DNA of 64,000 nucleotides from Microbacterium esteraromaticum (lineage in GTDB: Bacteria; Actinomycetota; Actinomycetes; Actinomycetales; Microbacteriaceae), in NCBI RefSeq assembly GCF_016907315.1, contig NZ_JAFBBS010000001.1:1426001-1490000 (forward strand). Direction: 5' to 3'. Positions 16,202 to 24,461 of this stretch are shown here, piece after piece. Made by a program: the position numbers and the translations under genes. The first letter of the stretch is position 1. Each line of letters starts with the position of its first letter. A model generated the notes under the pieces. That model was not told the origin of the DNA. It did no database searches and saw nothing but the letters and a program-made list of their open reading frames with translations.

Positions 16202-17605
16202 ATGACCACCACCGCACCAGGCGCACCGAGTCTGCACCGCAGCCTCACGCAGCGTCACGTCGTCTTCATCGGACTGGCGTACATGTCGCCGTTCGCCGTG
16301 TTCGACACCTTCGGCATCGTCTCGGAGGCCACCAAGGGCCACGTGCCCATGTCGTACATCATCATCACGATCGCGGTGCTGTTCACCGCGTTCAGCTACG
16401 CGAAGATGGTGCGCGTCTACCCGTCTGCGGGCTCGGCGTACACGTACACCCGCCGCACGATCGGCGCCCCGGTCGGATTCATGGTCGGCTGGGTGGCGCT
16501 GCTCGACTATCTGTTCCTGCCGATGATCAACGCGCTGCTGGCCGGCATCTACCTGTCGGCGTCGTTCCCCGACGTGCCCGAGTGGGTGTGGATCGTCGGG
16601 CTCATCGTGATCATCACGGCGCTGAACATCGTCGGCGTGCGCATCAGCGCGGTCGCGAACATGATCATGGTCGTCTTCCAGGCGCTGCTCGCCGCCGTGT
16701 TCCTCGTGCTCACGATCGGCGCGATCACCAGCGACAACGCCCTCGCCTTCACTTTCGCGCCCTTCTACTCGATGAGCGCAGACCTCGCGAGCCTGGTCGG
16801 GGGCGCCGCCGTGCTCGCCCTCGCCTTCCTCGGCTTCGATGCGGTCACCACGCTGTCTGAAGAGACGGTCGACCCCCGCCGCACGGTGCCGCGCGCGATC
16901 ATGTGGATCGCCGCCCTCGGCGCCGCCTTCTTCGTCACGATCACCTACGTCATGCAGACCCTCGTGCCCGACATCGACGCGCTCTCGGCGATCACGCCCG
17001 ACATCGAGGGCGCCTCGCCGTACATCGCGCTGTTCATCGGCGGCATCGTGTTCCAGACGTTCTTCCTCGCCGGGGCGACGGTGTCGGTGCTCTCGTCCGG
17101 CCTCGCGTCGCAGCTCAGCGCCTCACGTCTGCTGTTCGCGATGGGCCGCGATGGCATCATCCCGCGAAAGGTCTTCGGCTACGTGCACCCGCGCCTGGGC
17201 ACGCCGGTGTTCAACATCGTCGTCGTCGGCGCGATCGCGCTGACCGCGCTGGGGCTCGACCTGAACGCGGCGACGTCGCTGATCAACTTCGGCGCCTTCA
17301 CCGCATTCGCGTTCGTCAACCTGTCGGTGATCGCGTTCTGGTGGCGCCACCGCGGTGACGAGAGCACACGCGGCTCGGTGCTCGCCTGGACCGTGGTGCC
17401 GGGCATCGGCTTCGTCATCAACCTCTGGCTGTGGCTGAGCCTCGACCAGATGGCCATGACGGTCGGCCTGATCTGGGCCGGAGTGGGCGCGCTGTACCTG
17501 CTGTGGCTGACCCGCGGCTTCCGCCGCCCGACACCCGAGGTCGCCTTCGACGAGGCAGAGGATCTTCCGACCGGCGTCGTGCGGACCCCGAAGGTCAACG
17601 CCTGA
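16202..17605 (+). CDS. APC-superfamily amino acid/polyamine permease
   Basis: A 467-aa transporter with 12 predicted helices. The first helix reads VVFIGLAYMSPFAVFDTFGI, where APC proteins carry their unwound substrate-binding stretch, and helix 6 has LALAFLGFDAVTTLSEET, the conserved GFD(A)xxxxxEE motif of the putrescine/amino acid importers (PuuP/YdgF-like branch). The gene follows the amidase after 35 nt with GAGAGG upstream of the ATG and closes the operon at a strong hairpin. Context suggests uptake of agmatine, putrescine or another amine used by the two enzymes before it. The substrate is not provable from sequence. Confidence 0.9.
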   Translation: MTTTAPGAPSLHRSLTQRHVVFIGLAYMSPFAVFDTFGIVSEATKGHVPMSYIIITIAVLFTAFSYAKMVRVYPSAGSAYTYTRRTIGAPVGFMVGWVALLDYLFLPMINALLAGIYLSASFPDVPEWVWIVGLIVIITALNIVGVRISAVANMIMVVFQALLAAVFLVLTIGAITSDNALAFTFAPFYSMSADLASLVGGAAVLALAFLGFDAVTTLSEETVDPRRTVPRAIMWIAALGAAFFVTITYVMQTLVPDIDALSAITPDIEGASPYIALFIGGIVFQTFFLAGATVSVLSSGLASQLSASRLLFAMGRDGIIPRKVFGYVHPRLGTPVFNIVVVGAIALTALGLDLNAATSLINFGAFTAFAFVNLSVIAFWWRHRGDESTRGSVLAWTVVPGIGFVINLWLWLSLDQMAMTVGLIWAGVGALYLLWLTRGFRRPTPEVAFDEAEDLPTGVVRTPKVNA

Positions 17606-17628
17606 CGCGGGAGCGCACCGAAGACTCA

Positions 17629-17664
17629 GAGACGCAGGTTCCCGGTCATCCGGACCTGCGTCTC
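17629..17664 (+). terminator. Terminator between the APC permease and TetR genes
   Basis: An 11-bp stem (GAGACGCAGGT/ACCTGCGTCTC) with a 14-nt GC-rich loop, followed on the + strand by GTCTTT. It lies between convergent genes and may serve both. Confidence 0.75.
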
Positions 17665-17696
17665 GTCTTTCCGCGGGAGCGCGCCGGCTACTCGAC

Positions 17697-18305
17697 CTAC
17701 CCGAGCGCGCCGTCCGGCAGCCCCAGCGTCCACGCGGCGACGTCGGCGACGAAGCTGGAGTAGCCGAAGCGCTCGGGGCCGGGCGGGTCGTTGACGTAGG
17801 TGGTCGTCGCGTCGACGGCCATCAGGATGCGCACGGCCGCGGCACCGGCATCCGCAGTCCGGAACTCTCCACGCGACAATCCTGACGCGACGATCTCGGT
17901 GATGCGCTCGAGGTACGCGGCCTCCTGCGCGGCGATGGCCGCGGCGAGCGCGGGGGTGAAGCGCGAGAGGTGACGGGCGTTCAGCCACAGACGCGAGAGC
18001 GGGACGGATGCCTCTGACGCGAAGAATGCGACGAACCGCGCCATCCTCTCGCTGGGGGTGCCCTCGCCGAGCAGCACCTCGGTGCGCTCGCTCGACGCGG
18101 CGCGCTCGAATGCGGCGATGACGAGGTCCTGCACGGCGGGGAAATAGTGCGAGATCAGGCCTGGTCGCACGCCGATGCGCTCGGCGACGGCGCGCACGGT
18201 GATGCGCTCGAGTCCGTCGTCGAGGGCGATCCCGGCAGCCGCGGCGAGGATCTCCTCACGGCGCTGGCCTGGCTGTTTCCGCGTGTACGAAGCGGGGCTT
18301 GACAT
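17697..18305 (-). CDS. TetR-family regulator of the NCS1 permease/amidohydrolase operon
   Basis: A 202-aa repressor. The HTH region REEILAAAAGIALDDGLERI-TVRAVAERIGVRPGLISHYF occupies about residues 14-54; the rest is a helical effector domain. Two starts are possible: ATG 18317 (no ribosome binding site) and ATG 18305 (GGGGA 5 nt upstream, giving MSSPASYTRKQ), and I prefer 18305. The gene is divergent from the NCS1 permease gene, and two operator-like 22-bp sites lie in the gap, beginning 14 bp from its start. Autoregulation and repression of the permease operon are therefore likely. The ligand may be a nucleobase, hydantoin-like or other cyclic amide compound. Confidence 0.88.
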   Translation of the reverse strand: MSSPASYTRKQPGQRREEILAAAAGIALDDGLERITVRAVAERIGVRPGLISHYFPAVQDLVIAAFERAASSERTEVLLGEGTPSERMARFVAFFASEASVPLSRLWLNARHLSRFTPALAAAIAAQEAAYLERITEIVASGLSRGEFRTADAGAAAVRILMAVDATTTYVNDPPGPERFGYSSFVADVAAWTLGLPDGALG

Positions 18306-18318
18306 CACCTTCCCCATG

Positions 18319-18364
18319 TTATTGGATAAGTGACCAACAGCACTATTGGCTACCCGATCAATAA
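18319..18364. promoter_or_regulatory. Two tandem TetR operators
   Basis: Two 22-bp imperfect palindromes 2 bp apart. Site 1 (18319-18340) has outer arms TTATTGG and CCAACAG. Site 2 (18343-18364) has outer arms CTATTG and GATCAATAA and matches the perfect operator at 13382-13403 in its first six bases and at GATCAATA. Centre spacing is 24 bp, a little over two helical turns, so two dimers could bind side by side. Confidence 0.7.
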
Positions 18365-18408
18365 GGATCGCCCAGGACGACGACGTCCCAGACCGCTGAG
18401 AGGCACCC

Positions 18409-19827
18409 ATGTCCCTGAACCCCGCGAGCGACGCTGCGGCAGACGCGGCTTCCGCCACCCACCCCGAGACGCGCGGCATCGAGCTCATCGGCGACGCCGA
18501 GCGCCACGGCCGACCCCGCGACCTGTTCTTCGTCTGGGCCGCACCCAACGTCAGCGTGCTCAACTTCACCGTCGGCGCGACGCTCATCGTGCTCGGTCTC
18601 GAGCTCTGGCAGGCACTGCTCGTGATCATCGCCGGAGCATTGCCGTGGATCTTCACCGGCGTCATCGCGATCTCGGGCCCCGCAGCCGGCACATCGGGCT
18701 CGGTGATCATGCGCGCGATGTACGGCGTCATCGGCAACCGCATCGTGGTCGCGTTCATGGGCTGGCTGGTATCGGCCGTCTACCTCGCGCTCAACTGGCT
18801 CGCCGCCGCCTTCCTCGGCGCCGACATGCTCGCCCGCCTAGGATGGGACGCCCCCATCGCCGCACCCATCGTGGTGACGATCGTCGTCGCCGCCGTCACC
18901 GTTCTCGTCGCGGTCTACGGCCACGGACTGATCCTGCGCACCTACACCTACGTCGCGGTGCTGCTGCTCGCGATCTTCCTCGTGCTCACCGGGTTCATCC
19001 TGCCGAACGTCGACTGGGCGTACCGGGCCGCAGAGCCGCTCCAGGGCGGCGCGCTGTGGTCTGCGGCATCCATCGGGTTCGCGATCCTGGCATCCTCTCC
19101 CCTGTCGTACATCAACAGCCCCGATATGGCGCGATACCTGCCCCGCTCGACGCCGCCGGGTCGCATCATCGCCGCGACCGCCCTCGGCGGCGCGGTGCCC
19201 GGCGTCTTCTTCACGACGATGGGCGCGCTGATGGCGACCGCCGTGAGCGCGGAAGATCTGCAGTTCGGCGTCGAGGGCGTCATGCTCGGCATGCTGCCCG
19301 CCGCCCTCGCACCCCTGCTCGTGTTCGGCGTGATCCTGAACACCGTCGCCCTGAACGGCATGACGACGTACACCTCGAGCATGGCGCTGCAGGCGATCGG
19401 CGTCCCGCTGCGGCGCATCCCCGCCGCGATCGTCGTCGGTGTGATCGGCACGGCGCTCACCATCTACCTGACGCTGTCGACCACGTTCCTCAGCGCGGTG
19501 AATCTGATCCTGCAGTTCCTCATCGTGGTCGCCGCGCCCGTGATGGCGATCTTCGTGGTCGACGTGGTGCTGCGCCGCAACCGCTACGACGGACTCGACC
19601 TGTTCGACGACCGGCCGGGTGGACGCTACTGGTACTCGGGCGGGTGGGGTGTTCCCGGGATCGTCGCCTTCGTGGTCGGCATCATCGCAAGCGCGCTCTG
19701 CCTGTCGACCGACGTGTGGACCGGCCCGATCGCCGAGGCACTCGGCTACATCGACCTGTCGGTCCCGGTCGGCGTTATCGTCGCCGGAGGCCTGTACGCA
19801 GTGATGAGCGGAAAGGTCGCACGATGA
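18409..19827 (+). CDS. NCS1-family permease (purine/cytosine type)
   Basis: A 472-aa nucleobase:cation symporter-1 family transporter with 12 hydrophobic segments. Helix 1 contains FFVWAAPNVSVLNFTVGAT (about 40-58), helix 3 has RAMYGVIGNR, the conserved RxxFGxxG-like element, and helix 6 has SYINSPDMARYLPRSTP, matching the SDYxRYxP motif of the cytosine/hydantoin branch. NCS1 members import cytosine, purines, allantoin, hydantoin or thiamine. Translation of the following amidohydrolase starts inside its stop (ATGA overlap), so transporter and enzyme very probably act on the same compound. The ribosome binding site is GAGAGG, 5 nt before the ATG. Confidence 0.92.
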   Translation: MSLNPASDAAADAASATHPETRGIELIGDAERHGRPRDLFFVWAAPNVSVLNFTVGATLIVLGLELWQALLVIIAGALPWIFTGVIAISGPAAGTSGSVIMRAMYGVIGNRIVVAFMGWLVSAVYLALNWLAAAFLGADMLARLGWDAPIAAPIVVTIVVAAVTVLVAVYGHGLILRTYTYVAVLLLAIFLVLTGFILPNVDWAYRAAEPLQGGALWSAASIGFAILASSPLSYINSPDMARYLPRSTPPGRIIAATALGGAVPGVFFTTMGALMATAVSAEDLQFGVEGVMLGMLPAALAPLLVFGVILNTVALNGMTTYTSSMALQAIGVPLRRIPAAIVVGVIGTALTIYLTLSTTFLSAVNLILQFLIVVAAPVMAIFVVDVVLRRNRYDGLDLFDDRPGGRYWYSGGWGVPGIVAFVVGIIASALCLSTDVWTGPIAEALGYIDLSVPVGVIVAGGLYAVMSGKVAR

Positions 19828-21428
19828 CGACGCAGCTGTACACCGGAGGACGCATCTTCACGGCCGACCGGCGGGCCTGGGCGACCGCGATGGTGCTGGC
19901 GGGCGACCGCATCCAGTACGTCGGCGACGACGCCACCGCGAGCCGCATCGCCGGGCTGGATGCCGAGCGGCATCCGCTCGACGGAGCGCTGGTGCTGCCA
20001 GGGTTCGTCGACGCGCACTCGCATGTGATCCACACCGGCGAGGCGGCGCAGCAGGTCGACCTGTGGAGCGCGGCCGATCTGACGCAGATCCAGGCGGCGA
20101 TCTCCGAGGCGGCGGCCGCCGATCCGGAAGCCGTGCGCATCCGCGCTCAGGGGTGGCAGCAGAGCGCGGTCGCTCACCCCACCAGGCAGATGCTCGACGA
20201 GATCGTGCCGGATCGCCCCGTGTACGTGCAGGCGTTCGACCTGCACTCGATGTGGCTGAACACCGCGGCGCTGGCCGAAGTGGGGATCGGCGACGACACC
20301 GCCGACCCGGTCGGCGGTCGCATCCACCGCGACGCGGACGGCCACGCCAGCGGCGTCATCGACGAGACGGCCATGCAGCAGTTCGCCTGGGCGGCACTCG
20401 ACAGCTTCGAGACCGAGGCCGACACCGACCGCGCGCTCGAGGTGGCGCTGCGCGGCTTCGCCGAGACCGGCGTCACCGCGGTGACCGACATGGCTCTCGA
20501 TGAGGCGCAGCTGGCGACCATGCGCCGGTCGTATGCGGCGGGCGCTCTGACGACCCGCATCTCGGCGCACTGGCTGCTGAACCCGACCGGCGATGCCGAG
20601 AAGGACCTCGCTCAGGTGCACCGCGCCGCCGAGCTGGCCGACGCGATGGGCGACGACTGGCTGCGCGTCATCGGGGTCAAGATCCTCTCCGACGGCACCG
20701 TCGACGGCTGCACGGCGGCGGTGCGCGCGCCGTACGCCGACGGATCGCTGCCCGAGCCCGTGTGGTCGCTCGACGCCCTGACGACGGTCGTGGTCGCGGC
20801 CGATGCCGCCGGACTGCAGGTCGCGATCCACGCGATCGGCGATGCGGCCGTGGCGAACGCGATCACGGCGATCGAGCGCGCCGTCGCCGAGAACGGCCCG
20901 GCCCAGCGCCGGCACCGCATCGAGCACCTCGAGGTCGTCGACCCCGACGACATCGAGCGCCTCGCAGCCCTCGGCATCACGGCGTCGATGCAGCCCGTGC
21001 ACTCCGACCCCGCTATTCAGGACAACTGGCGCGCGATGCTGGGAGACCAGCGCATCGACCGCGGATACCCCTGGCCCGAGATGACCGAGCAGGGCGCGAC
21101 CCTGGTGTTCGGCACCGACTCCCCCACCTCGCACTTCGATCCCCTGCCGAACATGTTCATCGCCGCGACGCGGCGATCGGCGCTGAACCCGGCCCTCGAG
21201 CCGAACGTCGAGCGGTACAAGCTGCCGCTGGCGGATGCTGTGATCCACGCCACGCGCGACGCCGCCTGGGCGTGCCGCGCCGAGAACCGCTACGGCCGAC
21301 TCGCGGCCGGGCTGCTCGCCGACTTCATCGTGCTGGATCGGAATGTGTTCGAGCGCCCTGCGGAGGAGCTGCTGGAGGCGCGGGTCGTGCGCACGGTCGT
21401 CGGCGGAGCCGTGGTCTACGAGGCCTGA
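19824..21428 (+). CDS. Amidohydrolase, YtcJ-like (metal-dependent)
   Basis: A 534-aa member of the YtcJ/NfdA-like amidohydrolase family. The metal-binding HxH is in PGFVDAHSHVIHTG (about residues 60-73). Further ligands are in LQVAIHAIGDAAVANAI (about 332-348) and RHRIEHLEVV (about 362-371), and the terminal Asp is in FGTDSPTSHFDPL (about 430-442). The C-terminal GRLAAGLLADFIVLDRN is the usual closing beta-sandwich segment. The family hydrolyses exocyclic amide or formamide bonds. The 4-nt overlap with the NCS1 permease suggests degradation of an imported nitrogen heterocycle or N-acyl compound. A paralogous enzyme is encoded at 43454-45067. Confidence 0.92.
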   Translation: MTTQLYTGGRIFTADRRAWATAMVLAGDRIQYVGDDATASRIAGLDAERHPLDGALVLPGFVDAHSHVIHTGEAAQQVDLWSAADLTQIQAAISEAAAADPEAVRIRAQGWQQSAVAHPTRQMLDEIVPDRPVYVQAFDLHSMWLNTAALAEVGIGDDTADPVGGRIHRDADGHASGVIDETAMQQFAWAALDSFETEADTDRALEVALRGFAETGVTAVTDMALDEAQLATMRRSYAAGALTTRISAHWLLNPTGDAEKDLAQVHRAAELADAMGDDWLRVIGVKILSDGTVDGCTAAVRAPYADGSLPEPVWSLDALTTVVVAADAAGLQVAIHAIGDAAVANAITAIERAVAENGPAQRRHRIEHLEVVDPDDIERLAALGITASMQPVHSDPAIQDNWRAMLGDQRIDRGYPWPEMTEQGATLVFGTDSPTSHFDPLPNMFIAATRRSALNPALEPNVERYKLPLADAVIHATRDAAWACRAENRYGRLAAGLLADFIVLDRNVFERPAEELLEARVVRTVVGGAVVYEA

Positions 21429-21436
21429 GGGCGGGG

Positions 21437-21453
21437 CCCGCCGGAGCGGGTTT
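21437..21453 (+). terminator. Terminator after the YtcJ-like gene
   Basis: CCCGC-CGGA-GCGGG followed by TTT, 8 nt after the stop. Confidence 0.55.
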
Positions 21454-21492
21454 CCGCGGAATTCGGGGGCGACGGGCGGGGCTGGTTCGGCT

Positions 21493-21498
21493 TAGTAT
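21493..21498 (+). promoter_or_regulatory. Putative -10 box of pilB
   Basis: TAGTAT, 8 nt before the GTG at 21507. No -35 match is seen at the expected spacing. Confidence 0.35.
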
Positions 21499-21506
21499 GA
21501 AGCCAG

Positions 21507-23219
21507 GTGAGTGCCCTAGGGGGGGCGGTGCTCACGGGAATGGGGATCGCTGTGCGAGGACTCGCGCATACTCTTGTGCTGACCGGCGCGGCCAGGGCCG
21601 ATGACGTGTCGGCCGCCATGGCCGCCGTCGGCGACGGCGACGAGCTCGGCCCCTGGCTGGTGCGCAAGGGAGCCACCACCGACGCCCAGCTCGCCGAGGC
21701 GATCGCGCTCGCCACGAACCACCGTTACATCGATCTGTCGACGTACGAGTTCGATCCCGATGTGATCGCCCTCGTGCCGGGCAACCTCTGCCGCCGCTAC
21801 CGGCTGATCCCGTTGCGCGTGATGCGCGACGAGCTGACCGTCGCGATGATCGACCCGACCGACATCATCGCGCTCGACGACATCGCGAGCCTGACTGACA
21901 TGCGCGTCACGCCGATCGTCGCGGCGGCGGATGCCCTGGCGCAGACCTTCGAGCGCTTCCTGCGCTCCGACGGCGAGCTGACCGACCTGTCTGAGCAGAT
22001 AGGGGAATCGTCGAGCTCATCCGACATCGTCTTCACCGAGCACCTCGACGATCAGGACGCCGATGCGCCCGTCGTGCGTTTCGTGAACCTGCTGATCACA
22101 CAGGCGATCAACGACCGTGCGAGCGACATCCACATCGAACCGGGCGAGCACCGGCTGACCGTGCGGTTCCGCATCGACGGTGTGCTGCACGAGATGCAGA
22201 GCGCCGACCGCGGCATTCAGGACGGCGTGATCTCGCGACTGAAGATCATGTCGTCGATCGACATCGCCGAGCGTCGTGTGCCGCAGGACGGCCGCATCTC
22301 GGTGCTGCACGAAGGACGCTCCGTCGACCTTCGCGTGGCGACTCTGCCGACGGTGTGGGGCGAGAAGATCGTCATGCGCATCCTCGACAACACCGGTCAG
22401 TCGATGACGATGGAAGACCTGCGCTTCTCGCCGGTCAACCGCGACCGGTTCAGCGACGCGATCACCCGGCCCCACGGCATGGTGCTGGTGACCGGTCCGA
22501 CCGGCTCGGGCAAGTCGACCACTCTGTACACGGCGCTGCGCACGGTCGCGAACCCCCGGATCAACGTGATCACGGTCGAAGACCCGGTCGAGTACCGCAT
22601 CGCGGGCATCAACCAGGTGCAGGTGAATCCCCGTGCCGGCCTCACCTTCGCGACCGCGCTGCGCTCGATCCTGCGCTCCGACCCCGATGTCGTGCTCGTC
22701 GGAGAGATCCGCGACCGCGAGACGGCCGCGATCTCGATCGAGGCGGCACTCACCGGTCACCTCGTGCTCTCGACCCTGCACACGAACGACGCCCCGAGCG
22801 CGCTGACGCGTCTGACCGAGATCGGCATCGAGCCCTTCCTCGTGGCGACCGCGTTGAGCGCCGTCGTCGCGCAGCGCCTTGCCCGGCGACTGTGCATGCG
22901 GTGCCGCAAGCCGTACGAGGGCGATGCCAAGATGCTGCGGCAGATCGGCATGCCTCCCGCTCTGATCGACTCGGCCGACGTACATGTCGCCGTCGGGTGC
23001 GCGAGCTGCTCGAACACCGGCTACCGCGGCCGGGTCGCCCTGCACGAGGTGATGACCGTCACCGACGAGATCGAGCAGCGGCTGGTCGCCCGCGCGACCG
23101 GTGCCGACCTGCGTGAGCTCGCGCTGAGGCAGGGCATGCTCGAGCTGCGCGACGACGGCTGGACGAAGGTCGCCGACGGCATCACGACGATCGAGGAAGT
23201 GCTGCGCGTCTCGGTGTGA
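21507..23219 (+). CDS. pilB: Type IV pilus extension ATPase PilB
   Basis: A 570-aa GspE/PilB-type hexameric ATPase that powers pilus polymerisation at the cytosolic face of PilC. The N-terminal GspEII/MshEN-like domain spans about 1-150, then a linker. The ATPase core shows Walker A GPTGSGKSTT (about 330), Asp box VITVEDPVEY, Walker B DPDVVLVGEIRD and His box TGHLVLSTLHTND. The zinc-binding tetracysteine CMRC...CASC follows near residues 470-500, a hallmark of extension but not retraction ATPases. The start is uncertain: GTG 21507, ATG 21540 and GTG 21552 are all in frame. The gene stands apart from the other pil genes on the opposite strand, ending 3 nt from the pilC end. Confidence 0.93.
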   Translation: MSALGGAVLTGMGIAVRGLAHTLVLTGAARADDVSAAMAAVGDGDELGPWLVRKGATTDAQLAEAIALATNHRYIDLSTYEFDPDVIALVPGNLCRRYRLIPLRVMRDELTVAMIDPTDIIALDDIASLTDMRVTPIVAAADALAQTFERFLRSDGELTDLSEQIGESSSSSDIVFTEHLDDQDADAPVVRFVNLLITQAINDRASDIHIEPGEHRLTVRFRIDGVLHEMQSADRGIQDGVISRLKIMSSIDIAERRVPQDGRISVLHEGRSVDLRVATLPTVWGEKIVMRILDNTGQSMTMEDLRFSPVNRDRFSDAITRPHGMVLVTGPTGSGKSTTLYTALRTVANPRINVITVEDPVEYRIAGINQVQVNPRAGLTFATALRSILRSDPDVVLVGEIRDRETAAISIEAALTGHLVLSTLHTNDAPSALTRLTEIGIEPFLVATALSAVVAQRLARRLCMRCRKPYEGDAKMLRQIGMPPALIDSADVHVAVGCASCSNTGYRGRVALHEVMTVTDEIEQRLVARATGADLRELALRQGMLELRDDGWTKVADGITTIEEVLRVSV

Positions 23220-23222
23220 CGG

Positions 23223-24461
23223 TCAGCCCTGTTTCGCGATGTCGCCGTAGAGGGTGAAGATCGGCATGTACAGCGCGATCACCATTCCGCCGATCACCAC
23301 GCCGAGACCCACGATGAGCACCGGCTCGATGAGCGACGACAGCTGCTCGGTCGCGGTCTCGACCTCATCCTCATAGAAGTCGGCGATGCTGCCGAGCATC
23401 TGGCCGAGCGTTCCCGACTCCTCACCGACGGCGACCATCTGCGACACCATCGGCGGGAACACGGCGGCGTTCGACAGGGGCACGGCGAACGAGCGACCCG
23501 CGCGGATCGACTCTTGGATGTCGCGCACGGTCTGCTCGATCTTCCAGTTGCTCGACGCCTGGCCCACGATCGACAGCGCCTGGATGATCGGCACACCGGC
23601 GTCGAGCATCATCGATAGGTTCCGCGAGAACCGCGCGACGGCCATCTTGGTCACCAGCGCGCCGAAGATCGGGAGCTTCAGCTTGATCGGGTCGACGATC
23701 TTTCGATAGCCGTCCGTGTAGCGGTTGCGCATCCACCACACCCACCCGATCAGCACTGCCAGCGCGATCACAGGCAGGATCCAGATCATGTTGTGCGAGA
23801 TCGTCACGAGGATGAGCGTCGGCAGCGGCAGCTCGCCGCCCAGTCCCTCGAACATGTCCTCAAACACCGGCACGATGAACGTCACCATGACAAGCACGCC
23901 GAGCATCGCGATCACGAGCACCACAGCCGGGTACGTCGTCGCGGATCGGATCTTGCCGTGCAGCTCTGCCTGCTTCTGGTAGTTCTCGGCGATCGACTCG
24001 AGCGCGGCCCCGAGGAAGCCGCCCGACTCCCCGACGCGCACGATCGACACCATCAGCGGGGGGAAGATGAGCGGATGCCGCTGCAGCGACGCTGACAGCG
24101 ACGAGCCCGTCTCCACATCATTGGCCACCATCGAGACCACGGCACTGAGCTTCTTGTCGGAGGTCTGGTCCGCCAGCACGTTGAGCGTGCGCAGCAGAGG
24201 CAGACCGGCGTTGATCAGCGCTGACATCTGCCGAGCGAAGATGGCGAGCGTCTTGGCCGGCACGCCCTTCTTCAGACTGGGGAGTGTGATCTCGCGTCGC
24301 AGGCCGGTCTTGGCCAGAGCCGAGACCTCGATGGGCATGAGGCCCTGAGCTCTGAGCTTTGCAGTCACGACGGCCTCGCTGGTGGCATCCATCGTGCCCT
24401 TGAGGGTGTGCGTCGTGTTGGGGTCGATGGCCTGATACTGCCACTCCTGCATCGTGGCCAT
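23223..24461 (-). CDS. pilC: Type IV pilus platform protein PilC
   Basis: A 412-aa inner-membrane platform protein of the T2SF/GspF family, on which PilB and PilT act. Two copies of the T2SSF domain are visible. The first runs over about 50-195, with the FARQMSALINAGLPLLRTLN start. The second covers about 255-400, with ARFSRNLSMMLDAGVPIIQA and SQMVAVGEESGTLGQMLG. Hydrophobic spans lie at about 180-205, 225-247 and 378-402. The first residues (MQEWQYQAIDPN) are the usual opening. The ATG at 24461 overlaps the pilT stop by one base (TGATG), so it is translationally coupled and is the last gene of the operon. Confidence 0.95.
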   Translation of the reverse strand: MATMQEWQYQAIDPNTTHTLKGTMDATSEAVVTAKLRAQGLMPIEVSALAKTGLRREITLPSLKKGVPAKTLAIFARQMSALINAGLPLLRTLNVLADQTSDKKLSAVVSMVANDVETGSSLSASLQRHPLIFPPLMVSIVRVGESGGFLGAALESIAENYQKQAELHGKIRSATTYPAVVLVIAMLGVLVMVTFIVPVFEDMFEGLGGELPLPTLILVTISHNMIWILPVIALAVLIGWVWWMRNRYTDGYRKIVDPIKLKLPIFGALVTKMAVARFSRNLSMMLDAGVPIIQALSIVGQASSNWKIEQTVRDIQESIRAGRSFAVPLSNAAVFPPMVSQMVAVGEESGTLGQMLGSIADFYEDEVETATEQLSSLIEPVLIVGLGVVIGGMVIALYMPIFTLYGDIAKQG

